Below are positions 17,230-24,394 of a DNA stretch of 35,714 bases, piece by piece. Under the pieces are notes generated by a model. It searched no databases. It saw nothing but the letters and a program-made list of their open reading frames with translations, and was not told the DNA's origin. The DNA is from CAWHMN01 sp051001135 (lineage in GTDB: Bacteria > Acidobacteriota > Terriglobia > Terriglobales > Acidobacteriaceae), in NCBI GenBank assembly GCA_051001135.1, contig JBPCNO010000137.1:1-35714 (forward strand), given 5' to 3'. How positions within the stretch are numbered: the first letter of the stretch is position 1; each line of letters begins with the position of its first letter. The position numbers and the translations under genes were made by a program.

Positions 17230-17517
17230 TCAGCTCACACTGCGTTCTTCACCAAGCATCGCTCCGGCGACATCCACGGCGCCAATACTGTAGCTTCCAT
17301 CGGCCATGGCCTTCTGCACCGCAGCCACCTTCTCTGCACGGACATCCGGCAATTGCATGGTTTGGTCGGCCAGCCTTGCAGCATGGCTGACGCTGGCAGA
17401 GTCGGCTGGCAATGCCGATCCGCTGGTGTCGCCGCCCGGCCTCATCTGCTTTGCCGGCTCGACCGCTGGCCGCCGCAACTCGACCGGCGGCGGGTTCAGA
17501 TCATTACGGACGTCCAT
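17230..17517 (-). CDS. flgM: Anti-sigma-28 factor FlgM
   Basis: I choose the ATG at 17517 (MDVRNDLNPPPVEL), with GGGAGAA upstream, because longer starts at 17541 or 17571 would overlap the sigma-28 promoter itself. The 95-residue protein has a disordered Pro-rich N-terminal half and the conserved C-terminal sigma-binding half: VSHAARLADQ, VRAEKVAAVQKAMADGSYSI and VAGAML. FlgM holds FliA inactive until the hook is complete and is then exported. Its gene is 51 nt before flgN and downstream of flgJ. Confidence 0.9.
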   Translation of the reverse strand: MDVRNDLNPPPVELRRPAVEPAKQMRPGGDTSGSALPADSASVSHAARLADQTMQLPDVRAEKVAAVQKAMADGSYSIGAVDVAGAMLGEERSVS

Positions 17518-17540
17518 GGCAGGTTTCTCCCTCGCTGCCA

Positions 17541-17567
17541 TTATCGGCCAGTCCTGAAAAAGCTTGA
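17541..17567 (-). promoter_or_regulatory. Sigma-28 (FliA) promoter for flgM-flgN-flgK-flgL
   Basis: The minus strand reads TCAAGCTT, an 11-nt spacer, then GCCGATAA. The enterobacterial sigma-28 consensus is TAAAGTTT-N11-GCCGATAA: the -10 matches 8 of 8, the spacer is exact and the -35 matches 6 of 8. It lies in the 89-nt gap between flgJ and flgM, with transcription predicted to start about 15-20 nt before the flgM ATG. FliA is encoded in the same cluster, giving a feedback loop in which FliA drives its own inhibitor. Confidence 0.85.
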
Positions 17568-17606
17568 ACACGTTTTTGCGTTTCGAACAAACCGGCCGAG
17601 TTCGCG

Positions 17607-17918
17607 TTAGATTGTCTTCGCGCTCCCGAGATGCTCCACGATCTGTCTGGCGATGCCGAAGCCTCCGTGCGAGGAGATCGCGCCGGCCAGTGCATCCGAA
17701 GCAAACGAGCTCAGCGCGTCATTGCTGCCTTCGCTCTCCTGCTCTCCTCCAAAGACCGCGCTCTGTTGCTGCAGCGGCCGCAGCAGTTCTTTCATCAGGC
17801 TCGCCTCGAACTCCTGCGCCGCCCTGGCAACACGCGGCTGGGGCTGGGCCGCGCCCGTTGAGCTCGAGTTGGAATGAGGCGGTGAAGCATGTGTGGATGG
17901 CACAAGAAAGGACATCAT
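17607..17918 (-). CDS. flgJ: Rod-binding protein FlgJ, short form without muramidase
   Basis: The 103-residue product has only the rod-binding domain of FlgJ: ARAAQEFEASLMKELLRPLQ followed by the conserved end GFGIARQIVEHL. It would cap and help assemble the rod in the periplasm. The C-terminal glucosaminidase of enterobacterial FlgJ is absent, as is common outside gamma-proteobacteria, so another enzyme must open the cell wall. Its ATG overlaps the flgI stop by one nt (TGATG), a coupled arrangement. Confidence 0.85.
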   Translation of the reverse strand: MMSFLVPSTHASPPHSNSSSTGAAQPQPRVARAAQEFEASLMKELLRPLQQQSAVFGGEQESEGSNDALSSFASDALAGAISSHGGFGIARQIVEHLGSAKTI

Positions 17919-19051
17919 CAGAGCACCTCCAACTCTGCTTCCAGGGCGCCCGCCTCTTTCATCGCCTGGAGGATGGAGATCACATCATGCGCGTTTGCGC
18001 CGATGCGCTGCAGGTCCTGGACGAGATCGTCAACCGTCGCTCCCCGCTTGAGTTCTATCCGGTTCACCGGTTTGTCTTCTGCTTGGAGTTGCGTCTGCTG
18101 CACGACCTGAGTAGTGCCGCCGGCGAGCGGGTTGGGCTGCGAAACGGCGAACTCGCTGACCACGCTGACCGCGAGACCGCCATGCAGGATGGAGACGGGC
18201 TGCAGGCGAACATCGCCCCCGATGACAACCGTGCCCGTCCGTTCATTGACGACTACTTTGGCGCGCGGATACGTCTCCACTTCAACCGCTTCCACATGCG
18301 CCAGGAGAGAGGGCAGATCTTCTCCCGAGTTCGGATGGAGCTCAATCCTGCGGCTGTCGATGGCTCGCGCAAGCGGACGTTTCAGCTCACTATTGATGGC
18401 CGCTGCCATCTGCTCGGCAGTCCGGAAGTCCGCATCATTCAACAGGATCGACAGCGAAGGCAGCTTTGCAAGGTCCAGAGGCACGGCCCGTTCCACCATC
18501 GCTCCACCCGGAATGCGCGCGGTCGTGGGATGATTCAGCAACTTCGCCTGTCCGTTCGCGGCCGCCGCATATCCGCCGAGCACCAGTGGCCCCTGAGCCT
18601 CAGCGTAGATCCGCCCATCCGGTCCGTAAAGAGGTGTCATCAGCAACAGGCCTCCCTCCAGACTGCGTGCATCTCCCGCCGAAGAGGCCGTTATGTCGAG
18701 CTTCGTTCCAGGCTCAGCAAAGGGCGGCAGTGTGGCTGCGACGAAGACCGCGGCCATATTCTGGACGCGGAGAGAGGATGCGGCCGAGCCGCGAAGATTC
18801 ACGCCCATCCGCTCCAGCGCAGAGACCAGCGTCTGCACAGGGAACACAGTTTGCGAGCTGTCACCGGTATTACGCAGACCGACGACAATGCCGTAGCCAA
18901 TCAACTGATTTTCACGAATGCCTTCAATCGAAGCAACATCTTTGACACGTACCAGGTGCGTGTTGCCGGATGTAGCTCCGATGGCTGCACATGAGCACCC
19001 GAGCAGCACAAGAGCACATGTGACCCGCGCAATCCGTGAAGACCTCAACAT
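17918..19051 (-). CDS. flgI: Flagellar P-ring protein FlgI
   Basis: The start is the ATG at 19051 (MLRSSRIARVTCALVLL) with GGAG about 9 nt upstream; the longer frame would run into flgH. The 377-residue length is normal. After the signal sequence comes VRVKDVASIEGIRENQLIGYGIVVGLRNTGDS-type sequence, the hallmark of FlgI, and the end TVDDLVQDLQRIGA then DVISILQAMKEAGAL. It forms the peptidoglycan ring around the rod. The signal peptide contains LLGC, a lipobox-like sequence, which is unusual for FlgI; SPase I cleavage after AIGA is the ordinary alternative. Confidence 0.94.
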   Translation of the reverse strand: MLRSSRIARVTCALVLLGCSCAAIGATSGNTHLVRVKDVASIEGIRENQLIGYGIVVGLRNTGDSSQTVFPVQTLVSALERMGVNLRGSAASSLRVQNMAAVFVAATLPPFAEPGTKLDITASSAGDARSLEGGLLLMTPLYGPDGRIYAEAQGPLVLGGYAAAANGQAKLLNHPTTARIPGGAMVERAVPLDLAKLPSLSILLNDADFRTAEQMAAAINSELKRPLARAIDSRRIELHPNSGEDLPSLLAHVEAVEVETYPRAKVVVNERTGTVVIGGDVRLQPVSILHGGLAVSVVSEFAVSQPNPLAGGTTQVVQQTQLQAEDKPVNRIELKRGATVDDLVQDLQRIGANAHDVISILQAMKEAGALEAELEVL

Positions 19052-19109
19052 AGGAATCTCCGGCGACCTCACCCGAGGAGACGATCGCCCTTTATCACAA
19101 CTAGGGACA

Positions 19110-19868
19110 TTAAAAAACGAGGATTCGTTCCAACAGGCGAACGAGCGGATTCTGCCGATAGGTGTAGTCATTTATGATTCCCTTGCCTACGACTTCGAGC
19201 TCCAGATTGGTGATTGCGGTCGAGAGAACCTCATTAGCCGTGCTTACGTCGACCGGTCGCACTAAACCTCGCAGCCGGATCATCTGCGTCTGCTGGTTGA
19301 AGGCCACTTCCCGGTCTGCCTCGATCACCAGCGTTCCGTTGGGCAGCACATCTACAACTTCTCCTCCCACAACCGTGTTCAAGCTGGAGTTGGCGACACT
19401 CTGACCTTGCGCGTTGAGGCCGCTGGCGGAGTTTTGCGATAAGAGCTGTTGCAAATTGTTAGCCTTCGATAGCGCGCCGAAGAGCGATGCTACCTGGGAG
19501 CTTGCGCTTGAACTGCGCGAATTCTTCACCGATCCATCAGTCGATGCCGAGAGTGTCTCCGCGACGACGATTGAAATCAGGTCATGCGCCCGGACCGCGC
19601 GCACATCCGCGGAGAGCCGCGTGAGGCTCCCATCGTCGCTCCAGATAGACCCGGGCGTCCGTACCTCGGCCGCGCTCGCGGCGCGCACGCTTTGCTCATA
19701 TGCGTGCAGGGCCGCATCAGCGCCGCCCGCCTTTGGAGAACCCGAGTCGCCCGACCTGGAGCCCGCACGTTGCGCATAGGACCGCGGCGCCAGCGTCAGC
19801 AGCAAAAACAGAAGGAGTGCCATAGCCGCGCTTTCCCAGAAGGAATTCGAGAAGCCGAATTCCGCCAT
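19110..19868 (-). CDS. flgH: Flagellar L-ring protein FlgH, without an obvious lipobox
   Basis: The likely start is the ATG at 19868 (252 residues); the ATG at 19823, right before the hydrophobic signal MALLLFLLLTLAPRSYA, is an alternative. The conserved FlgH parts are present: GSIWSDDGSL, RAHDLISIVVAE, GEVVDVLPNGTLVIEADREV, LRGLVRP and the C-terminal VGKGIINDYTYR. FlgH is usually a lipoprotein in the outer-membrane ring, but there is no cysteine anywhere in this protein. It lies between flgA and flgI. Confidence 0.92.
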   Translation of the reverse strand: MAEFGFSNSFWESAAMALLLFLLLTLAPRSYAQRAGSRSGDSGSPKAGGADAALHAYEQSVRAASAAEVRTPGSIWSDDGSLTRLSADVRAVRAHDLISIVVAETLSASTDGSVKNSRSSSASSQVASLFGALSKANNLQQLLSQNSASGLNAQGQSVANSSLNTVVGGEVVDVLPNGTLVIEADREVAFNQQTQMIRLRGLVRPVDVSTANEVLSTAITNLELEVVGKGIINDYTYRQNPLVRLLERILVF

Positions 19869-19899
19869 TGCCCGTGCTGCCCTTGCCCTCTCTTCCCCA

Positions 19900-20412
19900 T
19901 CATGGCTGCCTTCCATAAGCTGCAGATGGTGCGAGCATCTCCGCCCGTCCTGCAGCGAGGACGCGCGCATGCACCTCTCTGTGAAACACGTCGATACGAG
20001 CGCCGATCTCGTCTCCCGCGCAGCCTGCGCTCAGCGCTTTGGCGTGTAGCGTGAGCTGCGAGTCCGGGTTCTCGCTCACCACCAAGATTTCGTCGCCTAC
20101 CCTCACGACCGGCTTCGTCTTCCTTTGCAAGCCAGTCTGCTTGCGAGCGTTCCCGTGGTCCGCCGCGCTATCCAAGCCGCCCGACGATACAACTCGGGCA
20201 GGTGCTTCCACCATGCGGCCGGGAGCTCCCGGATGCCGTGGATCTCGCATCAGCAGCCAGCGCGTGGCCAACGCCGGGTCGTCGACCGAGCGAAACAGTT
20301 GCGCTGTCGGTGGCACAGCGGCGCCATTTTCTGCGCCTGCTGCGGTGGTCCCCCCGCATGGGAGGGCCGCCAGCAGCACGAGCAATGTCGGAATGCGAGA
20401 ACGTCTCAGCAT
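19900..20412 (-). CDS. flgA: P-ring assembly chaperone FlgA
   Basis: The 170-residue protein has an N-terminal signal peptide (LLVLLAALPCGGTTAAGA) and a C-terminal SAF-like domain: VRVGDEILVVSENPDSQLTL, then SAGCAGDEIGARI and REVHARVLAAGRAEM, as in the chaperone-terminal domain of FlgA. It would work in the periplasm, helping FlgI assemble into the P ring. It is shorter than enterobacterial FlgA (about 219 residues) because the N-terminal region is reduced. It begins 12 nt after the flgG stop and flgH follows closely. Confidence 0.85.
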   Translation of the reverse strand: MLRRSRIPTLLVLLAALPCGGTTAAGAENGAAVPPTAQLFRSVDDPALATRWLLMRDPRHPGAPGRMVEAPARVVSSGGLDSAADHGNARKQTGLQRKTKPVVRVGDEILVVSENPDSQLTLHAKALSAGCAGDEIGARIDVFHREVHARVLAAGRAEMLAPSAAYGRQP

Positions 20413-20424
20413 GGTTTCGCTCGG

Positions 20425-21213
20425 TTACCGCGCCATGTTATTCACTTGTGAGTACATGTCGTCGGCGGCCTTGATCACCTTCGAGTTGCTTTCATAGGCG
20501 CGTTGCGCAAGCACCATCTGCACGAACGCGCTGACGACATCGACGTTCGAGTTTTCCAGATAACCCTGCTGGAGTTGCCCCAGTCCTTCCGTGCCGCCCG
20601 GATTGCCGGTGACCGGATCGCCGGAGGAGAGCGTCGCCTGAAGCAGATTGCCTCCGATGGCCTCGAGCCCGCCGGGGTTCGCAAAGGTGGCAAGCTGCAG
20701 TTGGCCGAGTTGTTGCGGGTTCTGTTGTCCCGGCACCGTCGCATTCACCTGGCCGTACTGAGTGATGGTGATGGCTGTAGCGTTGGGCGGAATGGTAATG
20801 TTCGGGAGCACGGGATCCCCGTCGGCAGTCACCAGGCTGCCCTGGTTATTCAGATGAAAGCTCCCCGCACGCGAATACGCCGTGCTGCCATCCGGCCTCT
20901 GCACCTGGAAGAAGCCGCCTCCCTCGATCGCTATGTCCAACGGATTGTTGGTCTGGTTAAGATCGCCCTGCGTCATGATTACTTCAGTCGCAGCAGATTT
21001 TGTCCCGAGACCGATCTGCAGACCGGCCGAGATCGTCTGCTGGCTTTGCGCGGCGCCCGGCGTCACCAGGTTCTGATAGAGCATGTCTTGAAACTGCAAC
21101 CGAGTCTGACGAAATCCGGCGGTCGATGAGTTCGCCAGGTTGTTGGCAATCGTATCCAGATTGAGCTGCTGTGCGCTCATGCCGCTCGCAGCCGTGTACA
21201 AGGCTCGAATCAT
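20425..21213 (-). CDS. flgG: Distal rod protein FlgG
   Basis: The 262-residue length is that of FlgG. The N-terminus MIRALYTAASGMSAQQLN, then DTIANNLANSSTAGFR, and the C-terminus VVSAFVQMVLAQRAYESNSK are the characteristic rod-protein helices. GGAGAA precedes the ATG by about 6 nt. The protein is exported and forms the drive-shaft part of the rod. It follows flgF after about 60 nt. Confidence 0.95.
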   Translation of the reverse strand: MIRALYTAASGMSAQQLNLDTIANNLANSSTAGFRQTRLQFQDMLYQNLVTPGAAQSQQTISAGLQIGLGTKSAATEVIMTQGDLNQTNNPLDIAIEGGGFFQVQRPDGSTAYSRAGSFHLNNQGSLVTADGDPVLPNITIPPNATAITITQYGQVNATVPGQQNPQQLGQLQLATFANPGGLEAIGGNLLQATLSSGDPVTGNPGGTEGLGQLQQGYLENSNVDVVSAFVQMVLAQRAYESNSKVIKAADDMYSQVNNMAR

Positions 21214-21273
21214 GATGTTCTCCTGTGGATGCGCGCCGGATCATTGCGATCTCCGGGCGCGCCCGTGTATGCG

Positions 21274-22011
21274 TTAGACCTTGGGCAGATCCTCGCTGGC
21301 CACTTTGTCGAAGTTGGTGTTGAAGAGAGAAAGTGCCCGCTGCATCATCTCTGCCTGGCGCTGCACCAGCATAAGCTGGAGACTCCCGCTGACGATGTCT
21401 TCATTCGAAGCCTCCAGCGATCCCTGCTGCACGGAAAAGCCGCTTGCAGGTTTCGCGATCTGCTTCTCATCGGCCAGTTTGTAGCGGTCGGCGCCTTCCG
21501 GCACCCACTGCGAGCTGGACGCACTGAAGACGCCTAGCTGCGCCACCAGTCCGCCATCGACGGACACTACGCCGCTACTGCTGATGTCCAGCTTCCCACT
21601 GGGAACTTTAATGGGGTGCCGCTGCACATCCAACACCGGTTCCCCGGCATGCGTGGTCAGCGATCCATTGCTGGCGCGCAGAAGAGCACCGTCCCGCGTA
21701 TAGCGATCCCCGGCTGCCGTTCGTATCGCAAAGAACCCAGAACCCTGAAGCGCTACATCCAGCGGATTGCCGGTATGCACGAGCGCACCCTGACTGAGAT
21801 CCACCTGGTTCCCGCCCAGAACGCCGAAGTCGTTCACGACGCCGTTCACCTGCGACTGCGCGGCATGCGGGCCGGCAACTGCGCTGCGGAAATACTCGCG
21901 CTCCGCCCGGAAGCCGTTGGTGTTCGCATTGGCCAGGTTGCTGGCGGCTGAGTCGAGTGCCTCGTTCCTTGCCAGCAATCCGGAATATGCGGCATAGTAT
22001 CCGCTATCCAT
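21274..22011 (-). CDS. flgF: Proximal rod protein FlgF
   Basis: The 245-residue protein has the rod family pattern (MDSGYYAAYSGLLARNEALD, ASNLANANTNGFRAER) and the C-terminal region NEDIVSGSLQLMLVQRQAEMMQ. Its length, divergence from FlgG and place just before flgG make it FlgF. GGAGGGG lies a few nt before the ATG. It follows the MshEN gene after 79 nt. Confidence 0.9.
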   Translation of the reverse strand: MDSGYYAAYSGLLARNEALDSAASNLANANTNGFRAEREYFRSAVAGPHAAQSQVNGVVNDFGVLGGNQVDLSQGALVHTGNPLDVALQGSGFFAIRTAAGDRYTRDGALLRASNGSLTTHAGEPVLDVQRHPIKVPSGKLDISSSGVVSVDGGLVAQLGVFSASSSQWVPEGADRYKLADEKQIAKPASGFSVQQGSLEASNEDIVSGSLQLMLVQRQAEMMQRALSLFNTNFDKVASEDLPKV

Positions 22012-22090
22012 TCGCCCCTCCGTCGCTGCTTATGCTGGTGCACGTCAGCCGCCATAGCGGCGGCGAACCTCCGGACTTTTCTTAGCGAAG

Positions 22091-23002
22091 TCAAAGAATG
22101 TGCTTGCGCCGCACCGCTGACACCAGAAAGTCCCGAGCGTGAGTCAGATCCACCTGCGGCGACCGAAGCGGGCGGCGTGCTCCGCTCCAAATACGCAACC
22201 AGAAGAAGTCCTTCACGCGCACCAGGCGACTGTCCTGCGGCCGCTCCTGTTCAACGATCTCCGTCAAGAGTTCAACTACAGTCTGGTCCTCAGTCGTCGT
22301 GCGCATCTCCGCACGCGCGATGCGCTCCGTCGCACTCGACAACCATCGGCCATCTTCCACAAAGACCGGCTCGATAGGGAGCACGAGCATCCTTTCGATG
22401 GCCGCGACCGCACCATGTTCGACGCGCTGCTCGCCGGCCAGATAGAGCGTTTCATGGCGTGTATGGCGCAGCGGAAGTAATCCGCAACTCTCGCGGATCT
22501 GAGCAGGAATCAGCTCCGGAGCTGGTGTAATTTCGGCGCAACCTCCGGGTAGAGCAATACAGCTCCATTGCGATGCCAGGCCCCGCGCCACCATCTCCTC
22601 GGAGATCCCTGCAACCTGCCTTAGCCAATATCCAATGCGCCCGCGGCCGCTGGTTCGCTGTAATGCGAGCGCCAGCTCGAGTTCGTGCCGCGAGATCCAG
22701 CCCCGCGCTAGCAGAATCAGGCCGAGCGGCATGCGTGCCGCATGTGCGCCTGCAATTTCATCTCTCCCACGCAGTTCGCGGCGGACTGCGGTCGCCACCA
22801 TCATCTCCATGCAGGGGGCGCTGCACGCCCATGCTCCTTCAAACCTCGGAGCGTGCCGGCTTCGCCACGGGTGCAGCCAGCCACTGGCACATTCGCTGTT
22901 CGCGCACATCTGCGTCCACGGAGAAGCGTTCGCGGTCGGACCCGCCAGCACCGAAACTACAGCGGACGAAGAAAGGCGCGCGGCGGCCGGAGCGGATGGC
23001 AT
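22091..23002 (-). CDS. Zinc-ribbon / MshEN (GspE N-terminal) domain protein of unknown function in the flagellar cluster
   Basis: This 303-residue protein begins 8 nt after fliN, with AGGA ahead of the ATG. Residues 33-64 contain C-x4-C (C33, C38) and C-x3-C (C60, C64), spaced like a small zinc-binding fold. Residues ~92-215 match the MshEN/GspE-N domain: two tandem motifs, LGLILLARGWISRHELELAL and then RIGYWLRQVAGISEEMVARG, followed by LIPAQIRESCGLLPLRH and VLPIEPVFVEDGRW. MshEN domains in MshE-type secretion ATPases bind cyclic-di-GMP through such motifs, but the first arginine of the classical RLG is replaced by Pro in motif 1. No ATPase domain follows; the tail (residues 216-303) is unassigned. 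It is not a secretion ATPase; a role linking signalling to flagellar assembly is inference. Confidence 0.75.
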   Translation of the reverse strand: MPSAPAAARLSSSAVVSVLAGPTANASPWTQMCANSECASGWLHPWRSRHAPRFEGAWACSAPCMEMMVATAVRRELRGRDEIAGAHAARMPLGLILLARGWISRHELELALALQRTSGRGRIGYWLRQVAGISEEMVARGLASQWSCIALPGGCAEITPAPELIPAQIRESCGLLPLRHTRHETLYLAGEQRVEHGAVAAIERMLVLPIEPVFVEDGRWLSSATERIARAEMRTTTEDQTVVELLTEIVEQERPQDSRLVRVKDFFWLRIWSGARRPLRSPQVDLTHARDFLVSAVRRKHIL

Positions 23003-23010
23003 AGGTATTC

Positions 23011-23328
23011 CTAAAAGAGAGACCGGATCGTCTCAAGGGATTTCTTCGGTTCGGCGATTTCGGTTACGCGCAGCCCGAACTTGCCGTGCACCAGAACTAC
23101 TTCGCCGCGCGCGACGATCTTGTCGCCGATGATCAGATCGACGGGATCCGCGATGTGCCGATCCAGTTGAATCACATCCCCTGGCCCGAGCTCGATCAGT
23201 TCGCTGAGTGACATCTCACGCGATCCAAAGCGGAGGGAAGCCTCAAGCTCGATGTCCATCAACAACTCCAACGGCGAATCTGCATGCGCGAGGTTCTCTG
23301 GTTGAGACATAGCGGCACCATCTTTCAT
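23011..23328 (-). CDS. fliN: Flagellar motor switch protein FliN (SpoA domain)
   Basis: I use the ATG at 23328 (MKDGAAMSQ) with AGAG ahead; a longer frame would overlap fliA. The 105-residue protein is a classical FliN: LLMDIELEASLRFGS, LSELIELGPGDVIQLDR, DLIIGDKIVARGEVVLVHGKFGLRVTEI. FliN forms the bottom of the C ring, docking the export apparatus and transmitting CheY signals. It lies 41 nt after fliA, far from where fliM and fliN normally stand. Confidence 0.92.
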   Translation of the reverse strand: MKDGAAMSQPENLAHADSPLELLMDIELEASLRFGSREMSLSELIELGPGDVIQLDRHIADPVDLIIGDKIVARGEVVLVHGKFGLRVTEIAEPKKSLETIRSLF

Positions 23329-23369
23329 AGCTCTTTCTGCACTCTTGAAAAAAAGGAGAACGTTGTCCG

Positions 23370-24326
23370 TTACCGCAGCATCGTGCCGGCGGTGCGTTCC
23401 GTCGCCTTGCGGCCAGCCACCACGCATTTCGCCGGAGACCGGGGTACACGCATCGCAGCGCGCAACCGCGCCATCGCCGAGGAATGGATCTGCGATACGC
23501 GTGACTCCACCACATTGAGGGTTAATCCGACCTCACGCATGGTCATCTCCTCGTAGTAGTAGAGCGTCAGGACCATCCGCTCGCGCTCCGGCAGCTCCGC
23601 AATCGCCTTCGCCAGCCTCGCCTTGGTTTCGCTGCGCTCACATTGCAGAAGAGGATTCTCCTCCGGGTCGCCAGCGAGATAAGCCAGTTCGTCTTCGGAA
23701 TCCTCCGACCGTTCGGCATTCAAGGTGCCGATATCCAGTCCGCGGAGATCGCCGAGCAATTGTTGATACTGCTCCAGCGTGACCTGCATCTCGGACGCGA
23801 TCTCAGCCTCGCTGGGGCAGCGCCCAAGCCGTGCGTTCAGCGACTGGATGGCGTCTTCGATCTGACGGCCTTTGCGGCGCAACTCGCGCGGCCCCCAATC
23901 CAATGCGCGCAGGCTGTCGAGAATCGCCCCCCGGACACGGAACTGCGCATAGCTCCGGAACTGTACCTGCTTGGATGGATCGAATTTATGAAAAGCATCG
24001 ATCAGCCCAACAATGCCCGCGCTCACCAGGTCCTCCATTTCAACATGCTGGGGGAGGCGCTCATGAACGCGGCGGGCGAGAAATCGGACCATCGGTAAAT
24101 GGGCGAGCATGAACTGTTCGGCGTCCACGCCCGGGGGCAACAACGTCGTGGATGGGGCGGGCGCACACTCCACGTCCCCTCCACCTTCCTTGCTCGCTCC
24201 GCCATAGCTCAGGGCAGCGCGCAAAGCCGAGCTCTCGCAACCGCGGCCGCTCTCTGGGAGCGCAGCCATCTGCAGCGTGACCGGAAGCTCCGCCCGGTTA
24301 TTGAACGATGATGGACTGGATTGCAT
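23370..24326 (-). CDS. fliA: Flagellar sigma factor FliA (sigma-28)
   Basis: The ATG at 24326 (a GTG directly before it is also possible; GGAG lies 10 nt upstream of the ATG) gives 318 residues, longer than usual because of an N-terminal extension of ~70 residues without known domain. Region 2 is LPMVRFLARRVHERLP, MEDLVSAGIVGLIDAFHKFD, FRSYAQFRVRGAILDSLR; region 3 follows; region 4 is LPERERMVLTLYYYEEMTMREVG and VVESRVSQIHSSAMARLR. It directs late flagellar transcription and should recognise the promoter at 17541. The gene is downstream of flhA and upstream of fliN. Confidence 0.94.
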   Translation of the reverse strand: MQSSPSSFNNRAELPVTLQMAALPESGRGCESSALRAALSYGGASKEGGGDVECAPAPSTTLLPPGVDAEQFMLAHLPMVRFLARRVHERLPQHVEMEDLVSAGIVGLIDAFHKFDPSKQVQFRSYAQFRVRGAILDSLRALDWGPRELRRKGRQIEDAIQSLNARLGRCPSEAEIASEMQVTLEQYQQLLGDLRGLDIGTLNAERSEDSEDELAYLAGDPEENPLLQCERSETKARLAKAIAELPERERMVLTLYYYEEMTMREVGLTLNVVESRVSQIHSSAMARLRAAMRVPRSPAKCVVAGRKATERTAGTMLR

Positions 24327-24394
24327 CACTTAGCGGCTCCTCGTATCTCTTCGCATATCTTGTGAAACTCACCACGAACTTCCCTGTCGCCGGC

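Noticed and set aside
17607..17918. FlgJ lacking its hydrolase domain as a broken gene
   Set aside because: The rod-binding domain is complete and single-domain FlgJ is common in many phyla, so this is not a truncation.
17564..18994. A 476-codon plus-strand open frame opposite flgJ and flgI
   Set aside because: It lies antisense to well-conserved flagellar genes, has arginine-rich low-complexity composition and no domain; a GC-rich shadow frame.
22045..22065. GCCGC-CATA-GCGGC stem between the MshEN gene and flgF
   Set aside because: Only 5 bp and no T-run; expected often by chance in GC-rich DNA.
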